From: Myxococcaceae bacterium
GTDB lineage: Bacteria; Myxococcota; Myxococcia; Myxococcales; Myxococcaceae
Assembly: GCA_016926755.1 (NCBI GenBank)
Contig: JAFGNZ010000267.1
Coordinates: forward strand, 1-50,206
Reading direction: 5' to 3'
Length of the DNA: 50,206 nucleotides
Of this stretch, positions 7,623 to 16,400 are shown one piece after another. A program made the translations under genes and the position numbers. The notes below the pieces were generated by a model that was given only the letters and a program-made list of their open reading frames with translations, was not told where the DNA came from and searched no databases. Positions within the stretch are counted from its first letter, which is position 1; the number at the start of each line of letters is the position of its first letter.

Positions 7623-10196
7623 TCAGCGCGTCGCCTCTCCCTGGCTGCCGAGGGCCTGGACCCGCCTCAGGCTAGAGGTGCTGGCGTGGCTGTGCTGGAG
7701 CGGGAACTCCACCGTGAACCGGCTCCCGCGCCCCGGCCCCTCGCTGTCGGCGCGGACGGTGCCGCCGTGCATGCCCACCAGGTTGTGGACAATCGCCATG
7801 CCCAGGCCGAGCCCACCGTGCCGGCGCTTGCCGGAGGAGTCCGCCTGGGAGAAGAGCTCGAAGACGTGCGGGAGGAACCCCGCGGCGATCCCCTCGCCGG
7901 TGTCCATCACCTCGACGCGCACCACCTCGGCGCCGCCCTGGCCCACGGCCGGCGCGAGCCGCACCTCCACCTGGCCGCCCTCCGGGGTGAACTTGATGGC
8001 GTTGTTGAGGAGGTTCCAGATGATCTGCTGCAGCCGCAGCCGGTCAGCCCGCACCAGGCCCGGGACGAACTCACAGGCCACCACGAGCCTGAGCCCCTTC
8101 TTCTCCGCCGCGGCGCGGAGGCCCTCCGCCGCCTGCTGCACCACGGAGCCGACCTCGAGCTCCTCCAGTTGCAGCGCGAGCTTCCCAGTCATCATGCTCG
8201 AGACGTCCAGCAGGTCGTCGATGATTCGCTTCTGGAGCATGGCGGTCTCTTCGATTCTGCCCAGATCCCGCTGGAGGTGCACCGCGCCGTTCCCGCTGCG
8301 GCGCAGCGCCTGCACGCGCAGGAGGATCGACGTCAGCGGAGTCTTCAGCTCGTGGGAGACGAGCGCGAGGAACACGTCCTTGGCGCGACTGGCCTGCTCC
8401 GCCTCCTCGCGCGCCTTGCGCTCGCTCTCCAGCAGCGCCGCGCGCTCCGCCTCGAGCCGCACCTGCTCCGTGACGTCCTGCACCGTGCCAATCATCCGGA
8501 CCGGCTGTCCGCGCTCATCCCGGAGCACCTCGGCGCACTCGCGGACGGCGCGCTCCTCTCCATCCGGCCGCCGGATGCGGTGGATGATGTCGTAGGGCTT
8601 TTGCTCCCTCAGCGCCGCCGACACCGCCTGCTCCACGGTGGCCCGGTCCCCTGGGTGGACGCTGCGCAGGAAGGTCTCGTAGGTGGTGCTGGCCCCATCC
8701 CGCGGCAGGCCGAAGAGCCGGTAGATCTCCGCCGACCAGCGAAGCTCGTTCGTCTGGATGTCCCAGTCCCAGTTCCCGAGCCGCGCGATGCGCTGCGCCT
8801 CCGCCAGGCTCTCCTCGCTGCGCTCGAGCGCCGCGACCATGTGCCTGCGCTCGGTGACGTCCACTCCCGAGATGACCACCTGCTCCACCACGCCGTCCTC
8901 CTGGATGGGATTGAAGGACGCGTCGATGATGCTGGGCCGCGCTCCCAGCTGAGCGGGAAGATCGAGGCGGACGATGGCGCCCGCCGTGGCCCGCCGCAGC
9001 CCCTCCTCCAGCAGGGCACTGGCTTCGGGCGACCACCAAGGGGCGTCCGCCAGCATGCGCCCCAGGACGCTCTCGCGGGCGAGGCCCGCGGCGCCGAGGA
9101 TGGCGCGGTTGGCCTCCAGCAGCTCTCCCTCGGGAGAGACGACCAGGACGAAGGCCGTCATTCCGTCCAGGATGGCCTGCAGGCGGCACCGGCCCTCCTC
9201 GAGCGCGTGCTCGGCCCGAAGGCGCTCCCCCATCTCCCGCTGGAGGTTCAGGTTGATGTCGGTGAGCTGCGCGGTGCGCTCCTGCACCTTCCGCTCCAGC
9301 GTCTCGTTCATCTCCTTGAGGGACTGCTCGACCTGCTTGCGCCTGGTGATGTCGGACACCACGCCGACGAGCCGGACGACGTTCCCCTGCGCATCCCGCA
9401 CCGGGAAGTTGCGGACCCAGACCCAGCGGAGGGCGCCGTCGGGGCGGCAGATGCGGTACTCCTGCTCGCACCTGTCGACGAACGTCCTCCGAGCCTGGGT
9501 CTCCATGTCCGCGAGCACCTGGGCTCTGTCCTCGGGGTGGATGGTCTCCACGATGGAGAGCGGGTGCGCGTAGAGGCTCTCCCGACTCCGGCCCCAGATG
9601 GCCTCGTAGGCCGGGCTGATGTAGAGGAAGCCCCGCCGGTCGGGAGTCATCACCCAGAAGACCTCCTGGATGGACTCGCTGATCTGCCGGAAGCGCTCCT
9701 CGCTCGCCCGCACGGCCTCCTGTGCCTGGGCCCTCTCGGTGATGTCCTGGCCAATGGCCAGGACGGCGATCGGACGCCCCTCCGCGTCGCGCAGCAGGGT
9801 GTCGTACCACTCCATGAGGCGCTCGCCTCTCCGCTGGGTAAGGATGGGGTTCACGTTGCCGCAGGTGGGCTGGCCGCTGATCACTCTCAAGAAGAGGAGG
9901 CGGATCCTGTGACGCTCTCTCTCGGGCAGGAAGGTGTCGAACCAGCTCTGGCCCTTCATCGCCTCGAGCGGCCAACCGGAGAGCTCCTCCAGATGGCGGT
10001 TGTACTGGACGATCCTGCCGCCCAGGTCGAGGACCAGGATGATGGCCCGCGCGGTGTCGATGATGCCCTCGGCGAATTCCTTCTGGCGCCGGAGCTCCTC
10101 CTCCATGGCCTCACGGGAGCGAAGCACGCTCTCCAGCACAGCAACTCGGGAGCGCAGCGCTACGAGCTCGCGTTCTTCCTTGGTGGACACAGCCAC
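7623..10196 (-). CDS. Cytoplasmic sensor histidine kinase with four PAS domains
   Basis: An 857-aa kinase. A short N-terminal coiled coil (KEERELVALRSRVAVLESVL) is followed by four PAS/PAC modules at about 43-155, 163-290, 330-445 and 460-580. The second and fourth have the typical W...D...E/I.RL/FG pattern (LGNWDWDIQ...EIYRLFGL). HisKA has FLALVSHELKTPLTS with phospho-acceptor H615, and HATPase_c has LLNNAIKFTPEGG, DTGEGI and GGLGLGMAIV. There are no membrane segments and no receiver domain, so the partner regulator is elsewhere. The start is GTG 10196; GTG 10190 has better spacing to AAGGGGAG and may be the true start. The CBS gene lies 94 bp upstream on the same strand and could be co-transcribed. 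Confidence 0.9.
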   Translation of the reverse strand: MAVSTKEERELVALRSRVAVLESVLRSREAMEEELRRQKEFAEGIIDTARAIILVLDLGGRIVQYNRHLEELSGWPLEAMKGQSWFDTFLPERERHRIRLLFLRVISGQPTCGNVNPILTQRRGERLMEWYDTLLRDAEGRPIAVLAIGQDITERAQAQEAVRASEERFRQISESIQEVFWVMTPDRRGFLYISPAYEAIWGRSRESLYAHPLSIVETIHPEDRAQVLADMETQARRTFVDRCEQEYRICRPDGALRWVWVRNFPVRDAQGNVVRLVGVVSDITRRKQVEQSLKEMNETLERKVQERTAQLTDINLNLQREMGERLRAEHALEEGRCRLQAILDGMTAFVLVVSPEGELLEANRAILGAAGLARESVLGRMLADAPWWSPEASALLEEGLRRATAGAIVRLDLPAQLGARPSIIDASFNPIQEDGVVEQVVISGVDVTERRHMVAALERSEESLAEAQRIARLGNWDWDIQTNELRWSAEIYRLFGLPRDGASTTYETFLRSVHPGDRATVEQAVSAALREQKPYDIIHRIRRPDGEERAVRECAEVLRDERGQPVRMIGTVQDVTEQVRLEAERAALLESERKAREEAEQASRAKDVFLALVSHELKTPLTSILLRVQALRRSGNGAVHLQRDLGRIEETAMLQKRIIDDLLDVSSMMTGKLALQLEELEVGSVVQQAAEGLRAAAEKKGLRLVVACEFVPGLVRADRLRLQQIIWNLLNNAIKFTPEGGQVEVRLAPAVGQGGAEVVRVEVMDTGEGIAAGFLPHVFELFSQADSSGKRRHGGLGLGMAIVHNLVGMHGGTVRADSEGPGRGSRFTVEFPLQHSHASTSSLRRVQALGSQGEATR

Positions 10197-10290
10197 TCCC
10201 CTTGCTCCCGTATTCTCAACCCACCGAGCTGCCGGGCCATTTCGCTGGCACCCACGCTCGGAGCGTGCCGCGCGGCCCAGGGGACGCGGG

Positions 10291-10390
10291 CTAGACCGCC
10301 GAGGGGTGGTACTCGCGGAGGTCCAGCTGCCTCAGGAGCTCCGCCGCCTGCTCATCCCGCTCGGCATCGATGATGTCCGAGAGGCTGATG
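10291..10390 (+). repeat. Direct repeat A, left copy (3' end of CBS gene)
   Basis: One hundred bases covering the end of the CBS gene recur at 21010-21109 in the same orientation with three substitutions by eye (at offsets 9, 31 and 76). Outside these limits the sequences diverge. See the mosaic copy at 21010-21230. Confidence 0.85.
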
Positions 10391-10734
10391 ATCCCCGCCA
10401 GCATGCCCGCCTCGTCCACGCACAGGATGCGCGACTTCTTGTAGCGGACCATCAGCTCCTCCGCCTTGCGGAGCTCCTCGAAGCGCCCGCACGTCACCGG
10501 CGCGAGGCTCATCACCTCGTGCACCGTGGCGGCGCTGGGGCGCTTGTCGGCGGCTCCAGCGCGCACGGTGAGATCTCGATCGGTGAGGGTGCCAATGGGC
10601 CGGCCCAGCCCATCCACCACGGGCAGGAAGCCCACTCTCCCGTCGCGCATCTTCCGCGCCGCGCTGTGGAGGGTGTCCTCGAGGCGGACCACCAGCATCT
10701 CGAAGCCGCGCTTCATGATTTGTGAGCACACCAT
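10291..10734 (-). CDS. CBS-pair domain protein
   Basis: A 147-aa protein made almost only of two CBS motifs: DTLHSAARKMRDGRVGFLPV...GTLTDRDL (about 17-63) and ELRKAEELMVRYKKSRILCV...GIISLSDI (about 82-128). Family knowledge: such stand-alone pairs bind adenosyl nucleotides as energy sensors. The start ATG has a GGAGGAG element 7-8 nt upstream. The gene lies upstream of the four-PAS kinase on the same strand. Its last 100 bp reappear at 21010-21109 beyond the biosynthetic cassette. A broken paralogue begins on the opposite strand at 11001. Confidence 0.85.
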   Translation of the reverse strand: MVCSQIMKRGFEMLVVRLEDTLHSAARKMRDGRVGFLPVVDGLGRPIGTLTDRDLTVRAGAADKRPSAATVHEVMSLAPVTCGRFEELRKAEELMVRYKKSRILCVDEAGMLAGIISLSDIIDAERDEQAAELLRQLDLREYHPSAV

Positions 10735-11000
10735 GGCTCTGCTCCTCCGTACCTTCCTCCAAACTGGGGACGCATGTGGCCACCGCCAGCAGGCATCACC
10801 GAGCGAGGGGGAGGCCGGAGGCGAGCTGGACCCACGGCCAGGGGAGCGCCCTGCCCTGCCGCAAGCTACCTCACGTCGCGCGCGGCCTTCGCCGCTGGCG
10901 AACGCAGGCCCCGCCGGGCGCTGCCCGCCCGAGGGAGGGGGTTTGGCGGGTGCGCCCCGTCGTCGCCACCTCATGGGGAGGGAAGAAGGAGGAGCGCCAG
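10735..11000. promoter_or_regulatory. Divergent intergenic region between the CBS gene and its broken paralogue
   Basis: About 266 bp separate the two divergent CBS reading frames. The segment is GC-rich, and each side ends in a strong ribosome site (GGAGGAG toward 10734; aagaaggaggagcgccag before 11001). It presumably carries both promoters. I could not pick out a confident promoter hexamer or operator. Confidence 0.35.
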
Positions 11001-11259
11001 ATGCTCTGCGAAGCAATCATGAAGCGCTACACCGAAGAGGTGCGGCCCGGGGACAATCTGCACACCGCCGCCCGGAAGATGCGTGACCGGGGAGCTGATG
11101 GCCCGGCATCACAAGTCGCGCATCCTGTGCGTGGACGAGTCCGGAGGGCTGGCCGGAGTCATCAGCCTCGCGGACATCGCCGAGAAGGAGGAGGGCGCGC
11201 AGGCCGTGCGGCTGATGCGCCAGGTGACCCACCGCGAAGGCACTCCGGCGGGGATGTAG
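11001..11259 (+). pseudogene. CBS-pair protein gene, internally deleted and frameshifted
   Basis: The frame opens MLCEAIMKRYTEEVRPGDNL, then HTAARKMRD, with a strong AAGGAGG upstream, and matches the start of the neighbouring CBS gene. At about base 11090 it changes phase: the second CBS motif continues in another frame as ELMARHHKSRILCVDESGGL, then AGVISLADIAEKEEGA, ending at a TAG at 11257-11259. Compared with the 147-aa neighbour, roughly 50-60 codons between the two motifs are missing. The product would be frame-shifted after about 30 residues, so this is a pseudogene or a sequencing/assembly artefact. Confidence 0.75.
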
Positions 11260-11311
11260 CCCCCCCTCGAAATGATACCTGACACAAGGCTGTCACGGCC
11301 GTCACCTACCG

Positions 11312-11404
11312 TGGAGTTGCGGTCCCAGCACTGACACCTCCAACCCAGGATGACCCTATGAGCACCCGGAAATTCAGCGGCAGTTGCCACTGCGGCAAGG
11401 TTCG
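11312..11404 (+). repeat. Direct repeat C, left copy (upstream region and first codons of the GFA gene)
   Basis: Ninety-three bases spanning the GFA-gene leader and its first 15-16 codons recur at 21138-21230 with a single visible difference (cggcagttg versus cggtagttg). The two copies lie 9826 bp apart in the same orientation and bracket the whole synthase/desaturase cassette. Confidence 0.9.
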
Positions 11405-11765
11405 TTTTGAAGCCGACATCGACCTGAGTGCAGGCACCGGCAGGTGCAATTGCTCGATGTGTGCCAAGACCCGTAACTGGAGCGCGTTGATCAAGCCGGC
11501 GGCCTTCCGGCTGCTCGCGGGGGAGGAGGCGCTGTCGAACTACCAGTTCAACTCGAAGCAGGTGCACCACCTGTTCTGCAAGCACTGCGGCGTGCGCCCC
11601 TTCGGGCGAGGCAACGTCCCGGAGATCGGGGGGGAGTACGTCTCGGTGAACCTCGCCTGCCTCGATGACGCAACGCCCGACGAGCTCATCAGCGCACCGA
11701 TCCGGTACATGGACGGGCGCAACAACAACTGGCGGTCCCCCCCTGCCGAGACCCGCCACCTCTGA
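11358..11765 (+). CDS. GFA-family (CENP-V/GFA domain) zinc protein
   Basis: A 135-aa protein with the GFA signature: [16 protein letters not shown] (zinc ligands C10 and C12), [18 protein letters not shown] (CxCxxC) and [13 protein letters not shown] (CxxC). Family knowledge: the fold is shared with glutathione-dependent formaldehyde-activating enzyme, but most members have no proven substrate, so I make no activity claim. Length and motif spacing are normal and it appears intact. The first 16 codons are duplicated at 21184-21230. It stands upstream of the ACP-SDR gene with 137 bp between them. Confidence 0.85.
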   Translation: MSTRKFSGSCHCGKVRFEADIDLSAGTGRCNCSMCAKTRNWSALIKPAAFRLLAGEEALSNYQFNSKQVHHLFCKHCGVRPFGRGNVPEIGGEYVSVNLACLDDATPDELISAPIRYMDGRNNNWRSPPAETRHL

Positions 11766-11902
11766 GTGGGCGGTCGGCCCCTCTATTGGCGAGGTTCCAC
11801 CCCTTCCTCTCGAAGGAGATGTAGGCAAAGGCCCCTTCCGCACGGGATGTCAGACCCCTGGAGCACTGATCGCCGCGTACTTGCGAAGAACAAGGAGCGG
11901 TG

Positions 11903-13387
11903 ATGTCCTCCCATTCAGCCCAGCAGGGCGTCGCTACAGCGACGAGCGTCCTGGAGCGGGTTCGTCGTTGCGCTGCGTCCGTCACACGGTACCCCCTCGA
12001 CATCCTCACGGCGGAGGCTCAGCTCGAGGACGAGCTTGGCATCGACTCGGTGAAGCTCGCCGAGATCGCCGCGGTCGTCGGACGTGAGTTCAACCTTCCC
12101 CAGGACCGTCTGCCCCGGGGCGGGAAGGCCCGGACGCTCGGTGCGATCGCGGACATGGTGACGCAGCTGCTCGCGGGCTCGCCCCTGGCGCAGGCTCCAG
12201 CGTCCGTGCCGAACCTGGAGCAACGGGTGCGCGCCGTGCTCGCGCGGGTGACTCGCTACCCCGAGGAGCTCCTGACCCCGGAGGCGGATCTGGAGGACGA
12301 GCTCGGGATCGACTCCGTGAAGCAGGCCGAGGTGCTCGCCGTGCTCTCCAAGGAGCTCGGACTGGCCCAGCGCACGGCTCCGTCCCAGCGACTGCGGACC
12401 CTTGCCGCCATCTGCGAAGCGGCCCGTGCGCAGCTGGCGACGACGCCCGCTCCTGCGGCCCCTTCGCGTGAGGCGAGCGTGCCCGCGCGCCCTTCGCTCT
12501 CCCCGGCCTCGCTGAACCCTGTCCTGCCCTTCGCGGGGAAGATCGCGCTCGTCACGGGTTCCGGGAAGGGCATCGGCAAGGTCATCGCCACGCGTCTCGC
12601 CAGGGCAGGCGCGACCGTGGTGGTGAACTCGTTCCACTCGCGGGAGGAAGGAGAGCGGACCACGCAGGAGATCCTCGCCGCCGGCGGGAAGGCGATCCAC
12701 CTGTGGGGCTCCGTCGCCCAGGAGGAACACCTGGAGCGGATGTTCTCCACGCTGGCGGCGCAGCTCGGAGGCCTCGACTTCCTGGTGTGCAACGCCTCCA
12801 ACGGCCTGATCGGGCCCTTCGATCGGATCACCCCGCGCGACTGGGACAAGGCGTTCCGCACCTGCATCACCGGCACCTACGAGTGCGCGATGCGTGCCCG
12901 GCCGCTGATGGCCCGGCGCGGCGGCGGCAGCATCGTCACGATGTCCACCTCCATGTCCCAGCGCTACATGCACGACCTGGGCTGCCAGGGCGTGGTGAAG
13001 GCGGGCGTCGAGTCGCTCACGCGCTACCTGGCCGCGGAGTTGGCGCCTGATCGAATCCGCGCCAACTGCGTGTCCGCGGGTCCGGTGCATGGAGAGTTGC
13101 TCGGGATGTTCCCCGATGCGGCCAGCCGCATCGCGCGCTGGGAGGGGGCCACGCCCGGCGGGCAGCTGTGCACCGCCGATGATGTCGCCGACGTCACCGA
13201 GCTCCTGCTGGGGCCGAGGACCCAGCGCGTGAACGGGGCCATCTGGGTGGTGGACGCCGGGCTCTCCGGGACGGTGGATGGCCTGCTGCCAGGAGCCACC
13301 GAGGCGAAGGAGCGGCGCCCGAGCAGCCTGGGCCGCCATCACGACCACGGGCAGGACGTGCGAGCGCTCCTCGCCCGCGAGTCCTGA
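11903..13387 (+). CDS. Tandem acyl-carrier protein fused to a FabL-like SDR (enoyl reductase-type) domain
   Basis: A 494-aa protein, first gene of the cassette. Two ACP domains carry DELGIDSVK, with phosphopantetheine serines S49 and S138; this GIDSV form is typical of ACPs of PUFA-type synthases. After an Ala/Pro linker, residues about 209-460 form an SDR with TGSGKGIGK (NAD(P) site), NASNG and a C-terminal NGAIWVVDAGLSGT. The stretch KAGVESLTRYLAAELAPDRI resembles Bacillus FabL-type enoyl-ACP reductases (family knowledge). Lys366 is present, but the Tyr four or seven residues before it is replaced (Gln362, Leu359); Tyr355 lies 11 before. It may be a reductase with a moved catalytic Tyr or an inactive one. 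ATG 11903 fits AAGGAG better than GTG 11900. Only 23 bp separate it from the megasynthase, so an operon is likely. Confidence 0.8.
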   Translation: MSSHSAQQGVATATSVLERVRRCAASVTRYPLDILTAEAQLEDELGIDSVKLAEIAAVVGREFNLPQDRLPRGGKARTLGAIADMVTQLLAGSPLAQAPASVPNLEQRVRAVLARVTRYPEELLTPEADLEDELGIDSVKQAEVLAVLSKELGLAQRTAPSQRLRTLAAICEAARAQLATTPAPAAPSREASVPARPSLSPASLNPVLPFAGKIALVTGSGKGIGKVIATRLARAGATVVVNSFHSREEGERTTQEILAAGGKAIHLWGSVAQEEHLERMFSTLAAQLGGLDFLVCNASNGLIGPFDRITPRDWDKAFRTCITGTYECAMRARPLMARRGGGSIVTMSTSMSQRYMHDLGCQGVVKAGVESLTRYLAAELAPDRIRANCVSAGPVHGELLGMFPDAASRIARWEGATPGGQLCTADDVADVTELLLGPRTQRVNGAIWVVDAGLSGTVDGLLPGATEAKERRPSSLGRHHDHGQDVRALLARES

Positions 13388-13410
13388 TCATCCCTCCGGA
13401 GCCACCCGCC

Positions 13411-16400
13411 ATGCACCTCTTCGCCGTCCCGTACGACATCCACTTCGATGACACGATGGCCTACGGGAGCCATCACTTCCTCACCAACTTCAAGTTCCAG
13501 TGCGCCGGCCGCGAGCACCTGCTCTTCAGCCCGCACTTCTTCGAGGTCCCCGAGTTTCGGCGCGACTTCGAGCAGGTGCTCCTGCTCACCCATGAGGGCT
13601 ACTCGCGCAACCTGGCCCCGGCGGTCCTGGGCGACAGGCTCGTGGTGCTGACGTCGATCGAGGAGCGGGGTGAGGTCTCGCTGCGCTTCTGCTTCCGGAC
13701 GCTGAAGAGCGATGGCACTCCGGTGGCCTGTGGGTACCAGACCGTCCTGTGCGCCGATAAGGCCCACGGCACCCTCCGCGCGTTCCCCGAGTCCTTCCGG
13801 CGCTGCCTCGACGCGCTGACGAGCCTCCACGAGCCCCAGGCCCCGCAGAGCTTCCGGGACCACGCGCTGCGCGGGGGCGCCGCCATCCACGCGCTGTTCC
13901 CCGAGGCGGTCCGGCAGCTCGCGAGGACCCTCCTGGCGGATCCCGCCTCGCTCGGCACCTCTCGGCTGGTGGACCTCGCGCCGGAGCCACCTGTCACTCC
14001 CCTGCCCGCTCCGCCGCAGCCCGCGCACGAGCCGCGGCTGGCGCCCGGCTCCACGGCGTTCCTCTTCGCCGGGCAGGGCACGTTCGAGCCTGAGCTCTTC
14101 GTCCAGCTGAAGGCGCTGCAGCCGGAGCTGCGAGACGAGCTCGCGGGCGTCGTGGGGGCGTGCGAGTCGATCGGCCTCGACGCGGCTCCGTTGCTCGCGG
14201 CCCATGACGCCGCCGCGGTCCAGCGCGCGCTCGAGCGCTCGCCGCAGCTCGATCAGATCGGCATCTTCCTGTCCGGCGTGCTCGGCGCCCGGTGGCTGCG
14301 GCATCACGGCGTGCGTCCGGACGTGTTCGTGGGGCACAGCTTCGGAGAGATCGCCGCCATGACCGCGGCCGAGGCGCTCGACCTGCGAACGGGCACCGAG
14401 GTGGTCTGCCAGCGCATCCGGGCGCTCCAGACGGTGTCGGATGACTTCGGGACGCTCGCGGCCATCGCCCTCGGCGAGGCGGAGACGGCCCGCGCCATCG
14501 CGGACTGCGGCACTCGAAGCATGGTGATCGCCGGCCGCAACCACTCGCGCCAGAGCGTGGTCGCGGGTCCGCGCGCGGAGCTCGAGCAGCTCCGCACGCT
14601 GCTGGAGAGCCGAGGGCAGGGGTTCACCTTCATCCCCAGCCGCTACCCCTTCCACCACCCTGGCATGGCGCCGGCCGCGGAGGCCTTTCGCGCCGCGCTC
14701 GCCGGAGTGCCCGCGCGCCCGCCGCGGGGGCCCATCTACTCGCCGATCGATCGGCGCGTGTATACCGGCACGCGGGACGAGCTGGCGGATGCGCTCGCCC
14801 GCCACCTGGTGCGCCCCTTCGATTTCCTGGGCTCGGTGGAGACGCTGGTGCGCGCGGGCTGCACCCGCTTCGTGGACTGCGGGACGAGCGGGCGGCTGGT
14901 GCGCATCGTCCAGCGCGTCCTTCCTTCCGACACCCCCATCGAGGTGACCACGATCGGCGGCACGCTCCCGGCGAGCCCTCCTGCCAGCGCTCCCATGCAC
15001 CTGGCGGACAAGCGGACGGCAGTGCCTGACTCCGGCCACGGGGCGGACACCGCGGTTGCCGTGGTGTCCCTCGGCTGCATGCTTCCAGGTGGAGCCAGGG
15101 ATCCGGAGACGTACTGGCAGAACATCCGGCAGGGTTTCAGCGGCATCGTCGACCAGGGTCTGGCTCACCCCGAGTGGGTGACGGACTTCGCAGGCCCCGC
15201 GGTCACACCGGATCGCACCTATACCCTGCTCACGGGGCTCGTACGGGACTCGGACCTGGTCGCGCCACAAGGGCTCGACCCGGCCCGCTTCCAGCACTAC
15301 GTCCGGGAGCAGAAGCTGCTGGCCATCGCGCTCTCACAGGCCCTGCGCGGCCTGGAGGCGACCGCCGCGCGTTCGTCTGGGCGCATTCAGTGCCTGCTCG
15401 GCTCGACCGCGGATGGGTCCGCCGAGTACGACGCCGCGCTGTGCCTGGAAGCGGGCGAGGCCCTTCTGCATGCGCAGGGAGAGAGCGGCCCGGGAGCTGC
15501 TTCCCTCGCTCGCGCCGGGCGGGCGGCCTTCGGAGTAGAGGCCCCCTCCGTCGAGCTGGCTCCGCATCCCACCCTCCAGGCCGTGGTGACGGACGTCGTC
15601 GGACGCGGCGTCCCCACGATGCTCCTCGACGCTGCCTGCGCATCCTCGCTCTACGCCATCGCCCTGGGCACGAAGGCGCTCGAGCTCGGCGAGGCCGATC
15701 TCGTCCTGGCGGGAGGTGTCTTCTCTCCTGGCCCCAGCAACAGCTGTCTCTTCTCCCAGTTCAAGGGGCTCTCCGCCACCGGGAGCCGGCCCTTCGATGA
15801 GAGCGCGGATGGCGTCATCTTCGGGGAGGGCGCGGGCGTGGTCGGCCTGATGCGCCTGACGGATGCGATCGCGTCCGGCCTGCGGGTCCATGCCATCATC
15901 CGTGGCGCGGGCCTCTCCAGTGATGGGCGGAGCAGCTCGGCGAACGTCCCGCGCTCGGATGGGCAGGTGGCCGCGATGGAGGCGTGCTACGCAGCGGCCC
16001 AGGTCGAGCCCTCCACCATCCAGTACATCGAGGCGCACGGGACGGCCACCCCGGCCGGGGATGCCACCGAGCTCAAGTCGATTGCGCGCGTCTTCGGCGG
16101 CAAGCGGCGCGGAATCCAGCTCTCCAGCGTCAAGGCCTTGATCGGCCATGTCGGGTGGGCCGCGGGCGCCGCCTCGGTCATCAAGCTGTGCAAGGCCCTC
16201 GAGCACCGGCTCTTCCCGCGGCAGTCCCAGTTCGATCGGCCCGGCCCCGAGCTGCGCGCTCTCGGCGCGGACTTCGAGGTGAGCACGCACGAGCAGCCCT
16301 GGCCGGAGAACGGAGCACATCCCCGCCGCGCCGCCACGAGCGGCTTCGGCTTCGGCGGCACCAATGCACACCTGGTGCTCGAGGAGTACCGCGGCGACCT

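Noticed and set aside
7491-10373. 960-codon open frame on the plus strand
   Set aside because: It is antisense to the four-PAS histidine kinase, whose motifs are clear. The composition (Leu, Arg, His, Asp, Pro) has no domain; it is a GC-driven shadow.
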